Source: Nitrospira sp. (GTDB lineage Bacteria; Nitrospirota; Thermodesulfovibrionia; Thermodesulfovibrionales; Dissulfurispiraceae). Taken from it: 51,367 nt of DNA. A model generated the notes under the pieces. The model did not search any database. It was not told where the DNA came from and saw only the letters and a program-made list of their open reading frames with translations. The position numbers were made by a program, and so were the translations under genes. Shown here piece after piece: positions 1 to 7,494 of this stretch. Location: assembly GCA_002634385.1 (NCBI GenBank), contig NSJL01000026.1, forward strand, positions 1 through 51,367. The letters are read 5' to 3'. Every line of letters begins with the position of its first letter. Positions within the stretch are counted from its first letter, which is position 1.

Positions 1-255
1 GGCCGGATGGGCCGGACGGGAAGGAGCCGTGGGGGGCATCTTTTCGGCCTCCGGGATCCTGTCCGGAAGCCCCTTCATGAGCGAGGATACCACTCCGGCA
101 AGCAGCGCGGATACGATGATACCTGCAATAATGAAGAGCGCGGCGCGCACTATCGCTGTCTGGGGTGCGATAAGAGGCACGAGAAAGGACAGTACAAGCA
201 TGAAAACGGTCAGAACAATAAAGAGTGCAGCGTATATCTTTCCCTTGGAAGGCAT
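1..255 (-). CDS. Small membrane protein, C-terminus cut by window edge
   Basis: An open frame of 85 codons runs off the left edge without a stop. The ATG at 253-255 is preceded on the minus strand by an AAGGAGAG ribosome-binding site. The visible protein starts MPSKGKIYAALFIVL and has two hydrophobic segments (about residues 7-30 and 37-60) followed by a Pro/Ala-rich tail. I do not recognise a family. It is divergently arranged from the selenoprotein gene on the plus strand. Confidence rests on the strong start signal and membrane-like composition. Confidence 0.6.
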   Translation of the reverse strand, partial: MPSKGKIYAALFIVLTVFMLVLSFLVPLIAPQTAIVRAALFIIAGIIVSALLAGVVSSLMKGLPDRIPEAEKMPPTAPSRPAHPA

Positions 256-690
256 TCTCTCTCTCCTTGCCGCCAGCAGGGCGGCGTACTGTTATTTTCT
301 CAATCCCATGAGAAAGTTTACCGAAAAAAAAGGGGGAATGACAACTCCATGAGGCGGAATGGGGGTGATTGGACGTAGCGGCCCTGAGAGATTCTCAGAG
401 GAGAGGAAGTCTGAAGAGAGGAAAAGATCGATTCTGAGCAGGGGTCCTCTGGTAGGGGGGCCAGGGGAAGGACTCTTTCTTTGCAAGCGAATTCCTCCCT
501 GCCCCTACCCTCCCCGAAAGAGAGCGCATTATTCAAAAGCGCATTATAAAGGGACGCAGAAATCTCCCGTGAGAGAAATGACTCTTTGCCGACTACCCGT
601 TGATTCCTGTCATAAAGAGCGGCTCTCGTTGACTCTCTGTCTTTTTCGTGCTAAAAATGAAGAAAACGAAGAGAAAGGGAGGTGTTTGCC
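256..690. other. Divergent intergenic region
   Basis: About 435 bases separate the left-edge minus-strand gene from the selenoprotein gene. I see a small perfect inverted repeat CTGAGA-GAT-TCTCAG near 384-398 and a direct repeat AGCGCATTAT near 523-546. Open frames here have no start signals and look accidental. Both promoters for the flanking genes must lie here, but I could not place them with confidence. Confidence 0.4.
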
Positions 691-1284
691 ATGGCCGAAA
701 TACTGTGGGAGAGGGATTTTGCCAAAGCGGTGGAACGGGCGAAGGGAGAAGGGAAACCGATATACCAGGATTTCTGGTTTGAGGGGTGAACGGGCTGCGC
801 TGCAATGAATACGGGTCCGTATTCGAATGAGATGGTACAGAACTTTTTGCAGGAACATTTCATTCCTGTCAAAAGCCAGTGTTTCTTCGATAAACCTACT
901 GAATTGATGGAGAAATTTGGTATCAAGTGGACCCCGACCCTTATCATACACGACAGGTACGGAAAGGAGCATCATCGGATCGTGGGATATGTTCCCGTGG
1001 AGGATTTGATGGCTCATCTGGATTTCGGGAGAGGAAAGATCTTCTTCAATGCCGACAATCTCAAAAAGGCTATCGAAATTTTCAACGGTGTTATCGAATG
1101 TCACCCCGATACGGGAATTGCCCCTGAAGCGGTCTATTATCGAGGGGTAGCCGAGTACAAGATGACTCATGATGCCATTGCCCTGCGGAAGATATATGAT
1201 ACTCTCCTGCAGAAATATCCGCAGGGCGAATGGACGCGGCGCTCGCAGCCGTATGCGAGCATCCCCTCCTATGCGGAGGTATAG
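691..1284 (+). CDS. Thioredoxin-fold selenoprotein (in-frame UGA read as Sec)
   Basis: The frame opens at ATG 691 behind a strong GGGAGGTG site, reads MAEILWERDFAKAVERAKG and continues to DFWFEG, then meets TGA at 787-789, and goes on without interruption for 164 codons. The TGA sits in a U-T-G-C context, exactly where thioredoxin-fold proteins have CxxC, so Sec33 would pair with Cys36. Downstream, TPT with the cis-proline (about residue 82) completes the fold. The C-terminal half (about 105-197) is helical and resembles a TPR-like extension. A bacterial SECIS-like hairpin lies 24 bases after the UGA. Predicted length is 197 residues. Expected role: thiol/selenol redox chemistry in the cytoplasm, as no signal peptide is visible. 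Programs that stop at UGA will call only the fragment from 805. Confidence 0.82.
807..824 (+). promoter_or_regulatory. Bacterial SECIS-like hairpin
   Basis: GAATACG (807-813) and CGTATTC (818-824) form a perfect 7-bp stem with the 4-base loop GGTC. The first loop base lies 24 nt after the UGA at 787-789. Bacterial SECIS elements are stem-loops just downstream of the UGA with a G in the first loop positions; the E. coli fdhF element has GGUC in its apical loop. The stem, spacing and loop agree with that model. Confidence 0.75.
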
Positions 1285-1498
1285 GAATATCCGGATCAAT
1301 CCATTGAATTTTTATTCCAGTCTGCTATGATTAGGAAAAGAGCGAAATAGTCCGGCATATCCCGCCCGTGCAGGATGGCAGTATCAACCATATATGTTTC
1401 CGCATGCGCGATTTTCTTAAGAAACAGTGAGAGAGGCGCTGTATTGACCGAAAAGGAAACGACACCGGAACGGAATGGCCGAGGGGGGTGATTCGCCA

Positions 1499-1717
1499 AT
1501 GCTTTTCTTCATGCTGGATAGAGAGCATTTTGTTCTGACAACCCTGAGTGAGGACTGTATCAGGGGAATCTGGAAGGATTTCCTCGTATACCGGTACGAT
1601 ATCATCTGCAGCTTCCAGAATTATCTCGAGGAACAGGGGTTCTATGTGCGCATTACCCTGCCTGTTCTCGATTCCTTCGGATACGATTTGTCCGATATAG
1701 AGATTGCTCTTAATTAG
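1499..1717 (+). CDS. Hypothetical protein
   Basis: A 72-residue frame starts at ATG 1499 (MLFFMLDREHF), preceded by a GAGGGGGG stretch at a usable distance; a start at 1475 is possible but has a poorer site. The product is acidic with hydrophobic and aromatic residues and ends DLSDIEIALN. No family recognised and no motif seen. A longer minus-strand frame covers the same bases but is low-complexity in character, so I favour the plus strand. It lies between the selenoprotein gene and rpsD. Confidence 0.35.
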   Translation: MLFFMLDREHFVLTTLSEDCIRGIWKDFLVYRYDIICSFQNYLEEQGFYVRITLPVLDSFGYDLSDIEIALN

Positions 1718-1861
1718 GGAGTGCAGGCAGCCGGTCGTGGTAGATAGTCCGCTTGCCTGAACATTCTGACGAAGAAGAGGAAAGCTTTTTGCCCCGGGCC
1801 CGGTCGCGACAGGTAATCTGAAAGGGAGACCCCCCACACTTCCCTTATGGAGGAATACGTA

Positions 1862-2461
1862 ATGTGTGCACGGCGTTTTTCAAAACACAAGGTTTCGCGA
1901 CGCTTCGGGGTGGACATTTACGGAACAGGCGGGGCCTCGCTCCAGAGGCGGATCAATGTGCCTCCGGGCGGGATACGCCTGAAGAAGGGCCGCTTGTCCG
2001 ATTATGGTGTCCGTCTCCGTGAGAAGCAGAAAGTTAAATTTACCTATGGGATAAGCGAGAAACAGTTCCGCCGCTATTTTTCAATGGCCCAGAGTGCGGA
2101 AGGACCCACGGGACAGGCTCTGCTCGAGATCCTCGAGACGAGGCTTGATAACGTGGTGTACCGACTGGGCTTTGCCCGTTCGCGTCCCATGGCGCGGCAT
2201 CTGGTCAGCACCGGTCATGTGCGGGTGAATGGCCAGCAGGTCACCATTCCTTCGTATCTTGTCAGTCCCGGCGAAAGCATCACTCTTTCCGAGAGGGCGC
2301 TCCGCATCCCCGACGTACAGTTTGAAATGCAGGCCCGGCAGCCGTCCCTTTCCTGGTTGAGCCGCACCGATGGAGTCGGACGGATGACCGGCCCTCCCCA
2401 CCGCGCGGAAATCGATGCCGATATCAATGAATCCCTTATCGTGGAGTTCTATTCACGGTAG
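1862..2461 (+). CDS. rpsD: 30S ribosomal protein S4, zinc-free type
   Basis: S4 binds 16S rRNA early in small-subunit assembly. The protein (199 residues from ATG 1862, with TGGAGGA upstream) has the S4 N-terminal domain (GTGGASLQRR, KGRLSDYGVRLREKQK) followed by the S4 RNA-binding domain (LETRLDNVVYRLGFARS, ARHLVSTGHVRVNGQ) and the usual acidic IVEFYSR end. The four-cysteine zinc knuckle of many S4 proteins is absent: the N-terminus is MCARRFSKHKVSRRFG. No other ribosomal genes flank it, so it is either a relocated S4 or a C-minus paralog of the operonic copy. An in-frame ATG at 1847 is less likely because it lies within the ribosome-binding site. Confidence 0.93.
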   Translation: MCARRFSKHKVSRRFGVDIYGTGGASLQRRINVPPGGIRLKKGRLSDYGVRLREKQKVKFTYGISEKQFRRYFSMAQSAEGPTGQALLEILETRLDNVVYRLGFARSRPMARHLVSTGHVRVNGQQVTIPSYLVSPGESITLSERALRIPDVQFEMQARQPSLSWLSRTDGVGRMTGPPHRAEIDADINESLIVEFYSR

Positions 2462-2756
2462 CGGCAGGTGGAAAAACGCGGAGCCGCTTCCCTATACAAA
2501 GGCAGGTAAAGGGAGAGGTAGAGAGAAAGACAGAAGAAAAAGATCGTTGTTTGCCACCTTTTTCTGGTAGTGAGCGCTCAGCGAAGCAATCCGGAGAGGA
2601 TACGCACTGTCCGGACACGGTGATGCGATTGCCCTGGGGAACCCGCAGGCAGTCATTGCATTATTTTCTCATTCTGCTAAGATTGTTTTTAGGAGCAACA
2701 GAGCTGGTATCCGATACTCCCAGGCGCTCCCATACCCTGAAAAAAAGAGGCGTGAC

Positions 2757-4574
2757 GTGTCCCTACCCAAAGTATGTGCCGGTATCCTCGCGGTATGCGG
2801 GATAGTACTGGCCGGAATTGTGCTGCATGCCGTTTCGCAACCTCCCGTCATCGATTCCTATGACTACGCAGTACAGGTAACATCCGGCGACGGGAAGCCC
2901 CTTGCCGAGTTCTACCGGGAGCGCCGCTATTTTGTTTCCCGGCATGGGGTACCCGACCAGGTAAAGAAAGCCTTTATTGCCATCGAAGACCGCAGGTTTC
3001 ATTCCCACCATGGGTTCGATCTCAAGGGAATTCTCCGAGCACTCCACCGGAATGTTGCGGAACGGTCCATAGTAGAGGGAGGGAGCACCATCACCCAGCA
3101 GCTTGCCAAGATGATTCTCAGGCAACCGGAAAGGAGCCTTTCGCGAAAGCTCAGGGAAATGCTCGTCACTGCCCAATTGGAATGGAATTACACGAAGGAT
3201 GAGATCCTGGAAATGTACCTCAATCTTGCTTTTTTCGGTGAAAGGACCTACGGTATCGAAGCCGCTGCCCGGACCTATTTCAACAAGACCTCGCGGGAGC
3301 TCACCCTTGCCGAGGCGGCGCTCCTTGCCGCACTGCAGAAAGCGCCCAACAAGTATTCTCCCCTCAGGAACCCCCAACGTGCGAAGGTACGGAGGCAGGT
3401 GGTTCTGAAGGAAATGCTTTCCGAGGGGTTTATCTCTTCCGAAGAGTACCGGGATGCCCTGGTCGTACCGCTTCCGCATAAGACGTACTTTCGGCGCAGG
3501 TATGACGCCCCCTATTTTGTGGAATATGTCCGGCAATCCCTTGCCCTGGTCTATGGGGACACCCAGTATACGAGCGGCTTCCATCTCGCCTCCACCATCG
3601 ATACGGAACTGCAGCGCCACGCCGAAAGGGCGGTACGCAAAGGGGTCAGGGAAATAGAGCTGCGGTCGGGAAAGGGGGTGCAGGCGGCACTGGTGGCCCT
3701 GGATCTGAGAACGGGCGCGATTAAGGCGATGGTGGGGGGCACCGATTTCGGAGGATCTCAGTTTAACCGGGCCACTATGGCGGTGCGGCAGCCCGGCTCT
3801 GCTTTCAAACCCTTTGTCTATATGACGGCGCTCGAAGAGGGGATGTCGTATGAGGACCGGATCCTCGATATTCCTATCCAGATCCCCGACCCTGAGAAAG
3901 GAGGCCTCTGGTCCCCCAGGAACGCCAATTGGGAATACTACGGGAATGTGTCCCTGAAGACCGCGCTCTCCCTCTCCCTTAACGCCGCGACGGTACGGCT
4001 TGCGCAGGATATCGGTTTTGAAAAGGTACGGGACACGGCGGTCCGGTTCGGCATCAGGACCGATCTCCCTCCCCATCCCTCTCTGGCACTGGGCGCCTGC
4101 GATGTGACCCTCCTCGATCTGACCGCCTCCTATATCGTGTTTGCCACGGGAAAACGGATCACCCCCCATGCCTATACAGTAATTACAGACAGGAGGGGAA
4201 ACGTCGTCGAGCGTATTTCCCCCTCATCCCGTGAAGTGCTCTCCCGGGATATGGTGGACAAGATAAAGGTCCTCCTGCGCGCGGTAGTGGAATCGGGTAC
4301 CGGCGGAAGAGCCCTTGCGGTAAACCGGAAAGTGTATGGCAAGACCGGGACCACCGACGATTATTCCGATGCATGGTTTGTGGGATTTGACGACCGCCTG
4401 GCAGTGGGGGTGTGGGTGGGCAGGGACGACCATACCTCGATAGGGCCGGGTGAATCGGGCTCCAGCGCTGCGCTTCCCATCTGGGTCGACTTCATGAAGA
4501 AAGCGAAGGATTCCTCTTTTTCCCGGGGGAAAGAACGCGGGAAACGGGAGATCACTTCGGAGGGACACCCGTGA
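2757..4574 (+). CDS. Bifunctional penicillin-binding protein 1A
   Basis: This inner-membrane enzyme polymerises lipid II and cross-links peptidoglycan. The predicted 605-residue protein starts at GTG 2757. It has an N-terminal membrane anchor (about 6-26), then a family-51 glycosyltransferase domain with EDRRFHSHHG (from about 77) and GGSTITQQLAK (about 107-117), then a transpeptidase domain with the catalytic SAFK (Ser about 348), SLN (about 408) and KTGTT (about 527). All three transpeptidase motifs are intact. It is shorter than E. coli PBP1a (about 850 residues), lacking the inserted OB-like domain. The GTG has only a weak GAGGCG site; no better start keeps the membrane anchor. It appears to be a single-gene unit. 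Confidence 0.93.
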   Translation: MSLPKVCAGILAVCGIVLAGIVLHAVSQPPVIDSYDYAVQVTSGDGKPLAEFYRERRYFVSRHGVPDQVKKAFIAIEDRRFHSHHGFDLKGILRALHRNVAERSIVEGGSTITQQLAKMILRQPERSLSRKLREMLVTAQLEWNYTKDEILEMYLNLAFFGERTYGIEAAARTYFNKTSRELTLAEAALLAALQKAPNKYSPLRNPQRAKVRRQVVLKEMLSEGFISSEEYRDALVVPLPHKTYFRRRYDAPYFVEYVRQSLALVYGDTQYTSGFHLASTIDTELQRHAERAVRKGVREIELRSGKGVQAALVALDLRTGAIKAMVGGTDFGGSQFNRATMAVRQPGSAFKPFVYMTALEEGMSYEDRILDIPIQIPDPEKGGLWSPRNANWEYYGNVSLKTALSLSLNAATVRLAQDIGFEKVRDTAVRFGIRTDLPPHPSLALGACDVTLLDLTASYIVFATGKRITPHAYTVITDRRGNVVERISPSSREVLSRDMVDKIKVLLRAVVESGTGGRALAVNRKVYGKTGTTDDYSDAWFVGFDDRLAVGVWVGRDDHTSIGPGESGSSAALPIWVDFMKKAKDSSFSRGKERGKREITSEGHP

Positions 4575-4691
4575 CCCGGTGCTTTTTTCAGAGAGGGATC
4601 GGGATAAGGAGATCGTATGTTGAATAGGATGCGGGAAGGGAATATAATAAAGGAAGATCCAGGATAAGGGTAAGCGGTGCTTCGGATCGGT

Positions 4692-4814
4692 ACAAACTAG
4701 CGCACAAGTTACTTTGTGAAGGGTGCGGGAGCGGGACATGGTGAGCATACCTCCTTGTGAGGAAGCCTAAATGCCCGTCGAAGCGCCAAAGTGAGAAGAA
4801 GGCTCATAGTTTGT
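4692..4814 (+). ncRNA. Candidate structured RNA
   Basis: ACAAACTA (4692-4699) and TAGTTTGT (4807-4814) are perfect complements that would close a domain of about 120 nt. Inside are CGCAC/GTGCG, CGGG/CCCG and CCTC/GAGG pairings, so a multi-branched fold is possible. I do not recognise a riboswitch class; c-di-GMP-I and cobalamin consensus cores are not present. Strand is a guess from the downstream gene. Confidence 0.3.
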
Positions 4815-4863
4815 GGTCTGGGGCACTCGCTTTTCGTGCAAAGCGGAGCTGAGCGGAGATGTA

Positions 4864-4923
4864 TGTCATTCGGCCGGAAGCAGGGGTAAGTCCTCTTTCC
4901 CCTGCATAGGATGTCCGGTGACA
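4864..4923 (+). ncRNA. Nested hairpin, possible leader RNA element
   Basis: Three nested complementary pairs occur in order: TGTCA with TGACA, CCGG with CCGG, and GCAGGGG (4880-4886) with CCCCTGC (4899-4905). This makes an extended stem with internal loops about 300 nt upstream of the first diguanylate cyclase. No known family recognised. Confidence 0.3.
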
Positions 4924-5217
4924 GGTGTCCCCGCGGCGGCTCCGTTTTTTTATGCTGCTTCTTTCCTGCTTTCTCCCCTCAGTTCCCGCTTCTTACTTCT
5001 TATCAGAAAGAGACGTATAATGTAAGAAACGAGCAGGACATTCCCAGCGCCTCTCCCTCTGTACGCCGAAATGTGGCAATTATTAACCCGGCAGATAAGT
5101 ATTTATATTTTTGCAGGGGCAGGCCAGTGTGCCTGTCCGCGTGAAAGCGACCTTTTTTGTGCAATAGTATGGTGCCGGTTTACTCTATGTGTTCCTGCCT
5201 CTTCCATAGGGGGTTCA

Positions 5218-7269
5218 GTGAGCAAGATCATCTCGACGGGGTATGGACTGGCGATAGCGATTTTCATCGCTATTTCCCTCTTTTCGTATGTGAATACCGC
5301 GCAGCTTATCCATCATATCGAAGTGCGCACACGATCCTTTGCCATTATCGAGAGGCTTGAAGTACTCCTGACCGATGTGATGAACGCGGAGATGGGCAGG
5401 CACGATTATGTCATTACGGGAGAAAAGCAGCATCTTGTCTTCTACCGGAACTCCGCTGCCGCGGCCGAGAGAGGCCTGCAGGAAGTACGCGCCCTCGTAT
5501 CGGGCGATCCTGACCAGGAAAGGCGGCTCGCTGAGCTGGAGTATCAGGTGAAGCGTCGTATCGCCAACCTGGACGCATCGATCGCTTTTCATAGACAGCG
5601 AGGGTTCGATGCTGCTGCGCAGAGGTCTTTCACCGACGAGGGGAACCGGATATATCAATCCATCGAGAAGACGTTCAATGAAATGAAGAATATAGAGAGG
5701 CGCATGTTACGGGAAAGCGGCGCAGCGCAGAAAGCGTTCGCCACCCGTACCCTGTCCACTATCATTGCAGGTACGCTCCTCGGCTTTGGGATTCTCTTCT
5801 GGATTACGTATTCGCTGAACCGTGTGGTGATCGAGAAAGTGCGTGCGGAGAGCTCGCTTCGCGAATCGAGGGATTTCCTGGAAAAGATCATGCAGAGCGT
5901 CACGAACGCCATCTATGTGCTTGACCGGAACGATACCTTCGTGCAGGTAAACCGCAGCATCGGCTCCATTACCGGGTACGAGGGGAATGAGCTCGTGGGA
6001 AAGCCTTTCTCGGTCCTCTTCGACCCGGATACATTGCCCCGGATGCATGAATTGTTTGAAAAAGTCTGCGTGCACGGCCTTACCCTCTTCCACCAGGAAA
6101 CAGAAATCGTCCGGAAAGACGGCAGCAGGCGCATCGTCAGCCTCAGCGCCGCTCCTCTTTTCGAGAACTCGACCGTTGTAGGGGTTATCGGGGCGGCGGA
6201 GGACATCACCGAAAGGAAACAGGCGGAAAAGCGGCTCTCCGAATATATCGGCGAGCTCGAAGCGAGGAACCGGGAGATCGGGATTCTTAGCGAAATGGGG
6301 AGTATGCTTCAGGCTTGTGCAAGCTCTGAGGAGTGTGTCTCTCTTATTGCCCGGTGGGCGGAGCGGCTTTTTTCGGAAGATTCCGGGGCGGTCTACCTTA
6401 TCAACGGCCAGAGAGATATATTGGAGGCCGTTATCCTTTGGGGAGAGAGCTTGCCCGATGAGCGGTCGATCACCACACAGGATTGCTGGGCATTGCGGAT
6501 GGGTCGCCCCTATTCCGCGGAGATTTCCCGCAAGGGAATGGTCTGTCCCCATATTAAGCACGAAGTAACTTCCGCACTGCTCTGCATCCCGATGGTCGCG
6601 CAAGGAGAGATCCTGGGGTTGTTGCACCTGGTGCCCGACGGTGGATGGTCAGGCGCTCCGGAAGAGAGGCGGGAACATATCATGAAGAGTAAAGAGAAGC
6701 TGGCGGAGACGGTTGCCGAGAGCATCGGTCTTTCTGTGGCGAACTTCAGGCTGCGGGAGACCCTCTTTCAGCAATCCATCCATGATCCCCTTACAGGGCT
6801 GTACAACCGGAGGTACATGGACGGGCTGCTGCAAAAAGAGCTGCACCGGATGGAGCGCAGGGGACTCCCCCTGGGGATCATCATGCTGGATCTGGACCAC
6901 TTCAAAGGATTCAACGACACCTTCGGACACGAGGCGGGGGACATGCTCCTTCGGGAGTTCGGGGTCTTTCTGAAGAGGAACATACGGGAGGAGGACTATG
7001 CCTGCCGGTACGGGGGTGAGGAGTTCGTGGTCCTGCTGCCGGAGACGGGGCTGGAGAGTGCACGGCAGCGTGCGGAGCAGCTACGGGAGCGCATCAAGGG
7101 AATGAGGATCCCGTACCAGGGGAGGATGCTGGACCCGATCACCCTGTCCCTGGGGATAGCGGTCTACCCGAAGGATGGAAAGAGCGCCGTGGAGCTTCTG
7201 CGGGCCGCGGATTCCGCCCTGTACCGGGCGAAGGCGGAGGGCAGAGACAGGGTGATGACCCTCTCTTGA
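5218..7269 (+). CDS. Membrane diguanylate cyclase (CHASE3-PAS-GAF-GGDEF)
   Basis: It makes c-di-GMP from two GTP. The start is GTG 5218, behind AGGGGG; earlier in-frame codons lack a site. Order in the 683-residue product: membrane helix (about 8-28), extracytoplasmic CHASE3 domain (about 30-170, with DYVITG), second helix (about 176-197), PAS/PAC (about 215-335), GAF (about 360-500), GGDEF (about 515-683). The catalytic signature is GGEEF (about 600) and the product-inhibition I-site is present as REED five residues before it, so the enzyme should be active and feedback-regulated. It is the first of three adjacent cyclases; its GGDEF DNA is almost identical to the third one. Confidence 0.92.
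   Translation: MSKIISTGYGLAIAIFIAISLFSYVNTAQLIHHIEVRTRSFAIIERLEVLLTDVMNAEMGRHDYVITGEKQHLVFYRNSAAAAERGLQEVRALVSGDPDQERRLAELEYQVKRRIANLDASIAFHRQRGFDAAAQRSFTDEGNRIYQSIEKTFNEMKNIERRMLRESGAAQKAFATRTLSTIIAGTLLGFGILFWITYSLNRVVIEKVRAESSLRESRDFLEKIMQSVTNAIYVLDRNDTFVQVNRSIGSITGYEGNELVGKPFSVLFDPDTLPRMHELFEKVCVHGLTLFHQETEIVRKDGSRRIVSLSAAPLFENSTVVGVIGAAEDITERKQAEKRLSEYIGELEARNREIGILSEMGSMLQACASSEECVSLIARWAERLFSEDSGAVYLINGQRDILEAVILWGESLPDERSITTQDCWALRMGRPYSAEISRKGMVCPHIKHEVTSALLCIPMVAQGEILGLLHLVPDGGWSGAPEERREHIMKSKEKLAETVAESIGLSVANFRLRETLFQQSIHDPLTGLYNRRYMDGLLQKELHRMERRGLPLGIIMLDLDHFKGFNDTFGHEAGDMLLREFGVFLKRNIREEDYACRYGGEEFVVLLPETGLESARQRAEQLRERIKGMRIPYQGRMLDPITLSLGIAVYPKDGKSAVELLRAADSALYRAKAEGRDRVMTLS
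6699..7254 (+). repeat. 556-bp near-identical GGDEF segment, copy A
   Basis: This stretch matches 13620-14175 at every position I compared except one (A at 7138, G at 14059, an Ile/Val change). Identity begins at GCTGGCGGAGACGG near the end of the GAF domain and stops a few codons before the stop codon. Sequences on either side diverge strongly. Confidence 0.93.
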
Positions 7270-7494
7270 CATCTTCCCGGAGTGGCGATAAGAGTTAAGT
7301 ATACGGTCGCCCTTTCCTATTGTTTTGCAAAGGACAGGGCATTCGATAGTGCTTTCTTCCTCTCCCGGGAGCGCACGGTACCCGGCTATTAGAAGGCATC
7401 CGGCAGGAAAATGAATCGCGAGGAGGCGGGGAGAGCGGTATCCGATGCGGATAGAGAGCATGATTACCGTGTGCGGAAAGGCCGGGAGGTTTGC

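Larger units (their letters stand above)
4575..5217. other. Intergenic region with nested inverted repeats
   Basis: This 640-base gap between the PBP gene and the first cyclase has no convincing coding frame. It holds two structured segments listed separately (4692-4814 and 4864-4923). Between 4940 and 5200 the sequence becomes T-rich and then AT-rich, which fits a promoter region for the cyclase cluster, but no clear -35/-10 pair could be fixed. Confidence 0.5.

Noticed and set aside
610..1299. 229-codon minus-strand frame over the selenoprotein gene
   Set aside because: No start signal and no domain; the plus-strand frame has a thioredoxin fold, ribosome-binding site and SECIS-like hairpin.
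2763..4169. 468-codon minus-strand frame
   Set aside because: Antisense to the penicillin-binding protein, with no recognisable domain.
4692..4814. c-di-GMP-I (GEMM) riboswitch
   Set aside because: The GGGCAAACC and GGGACGCAAAGCC core is absent.
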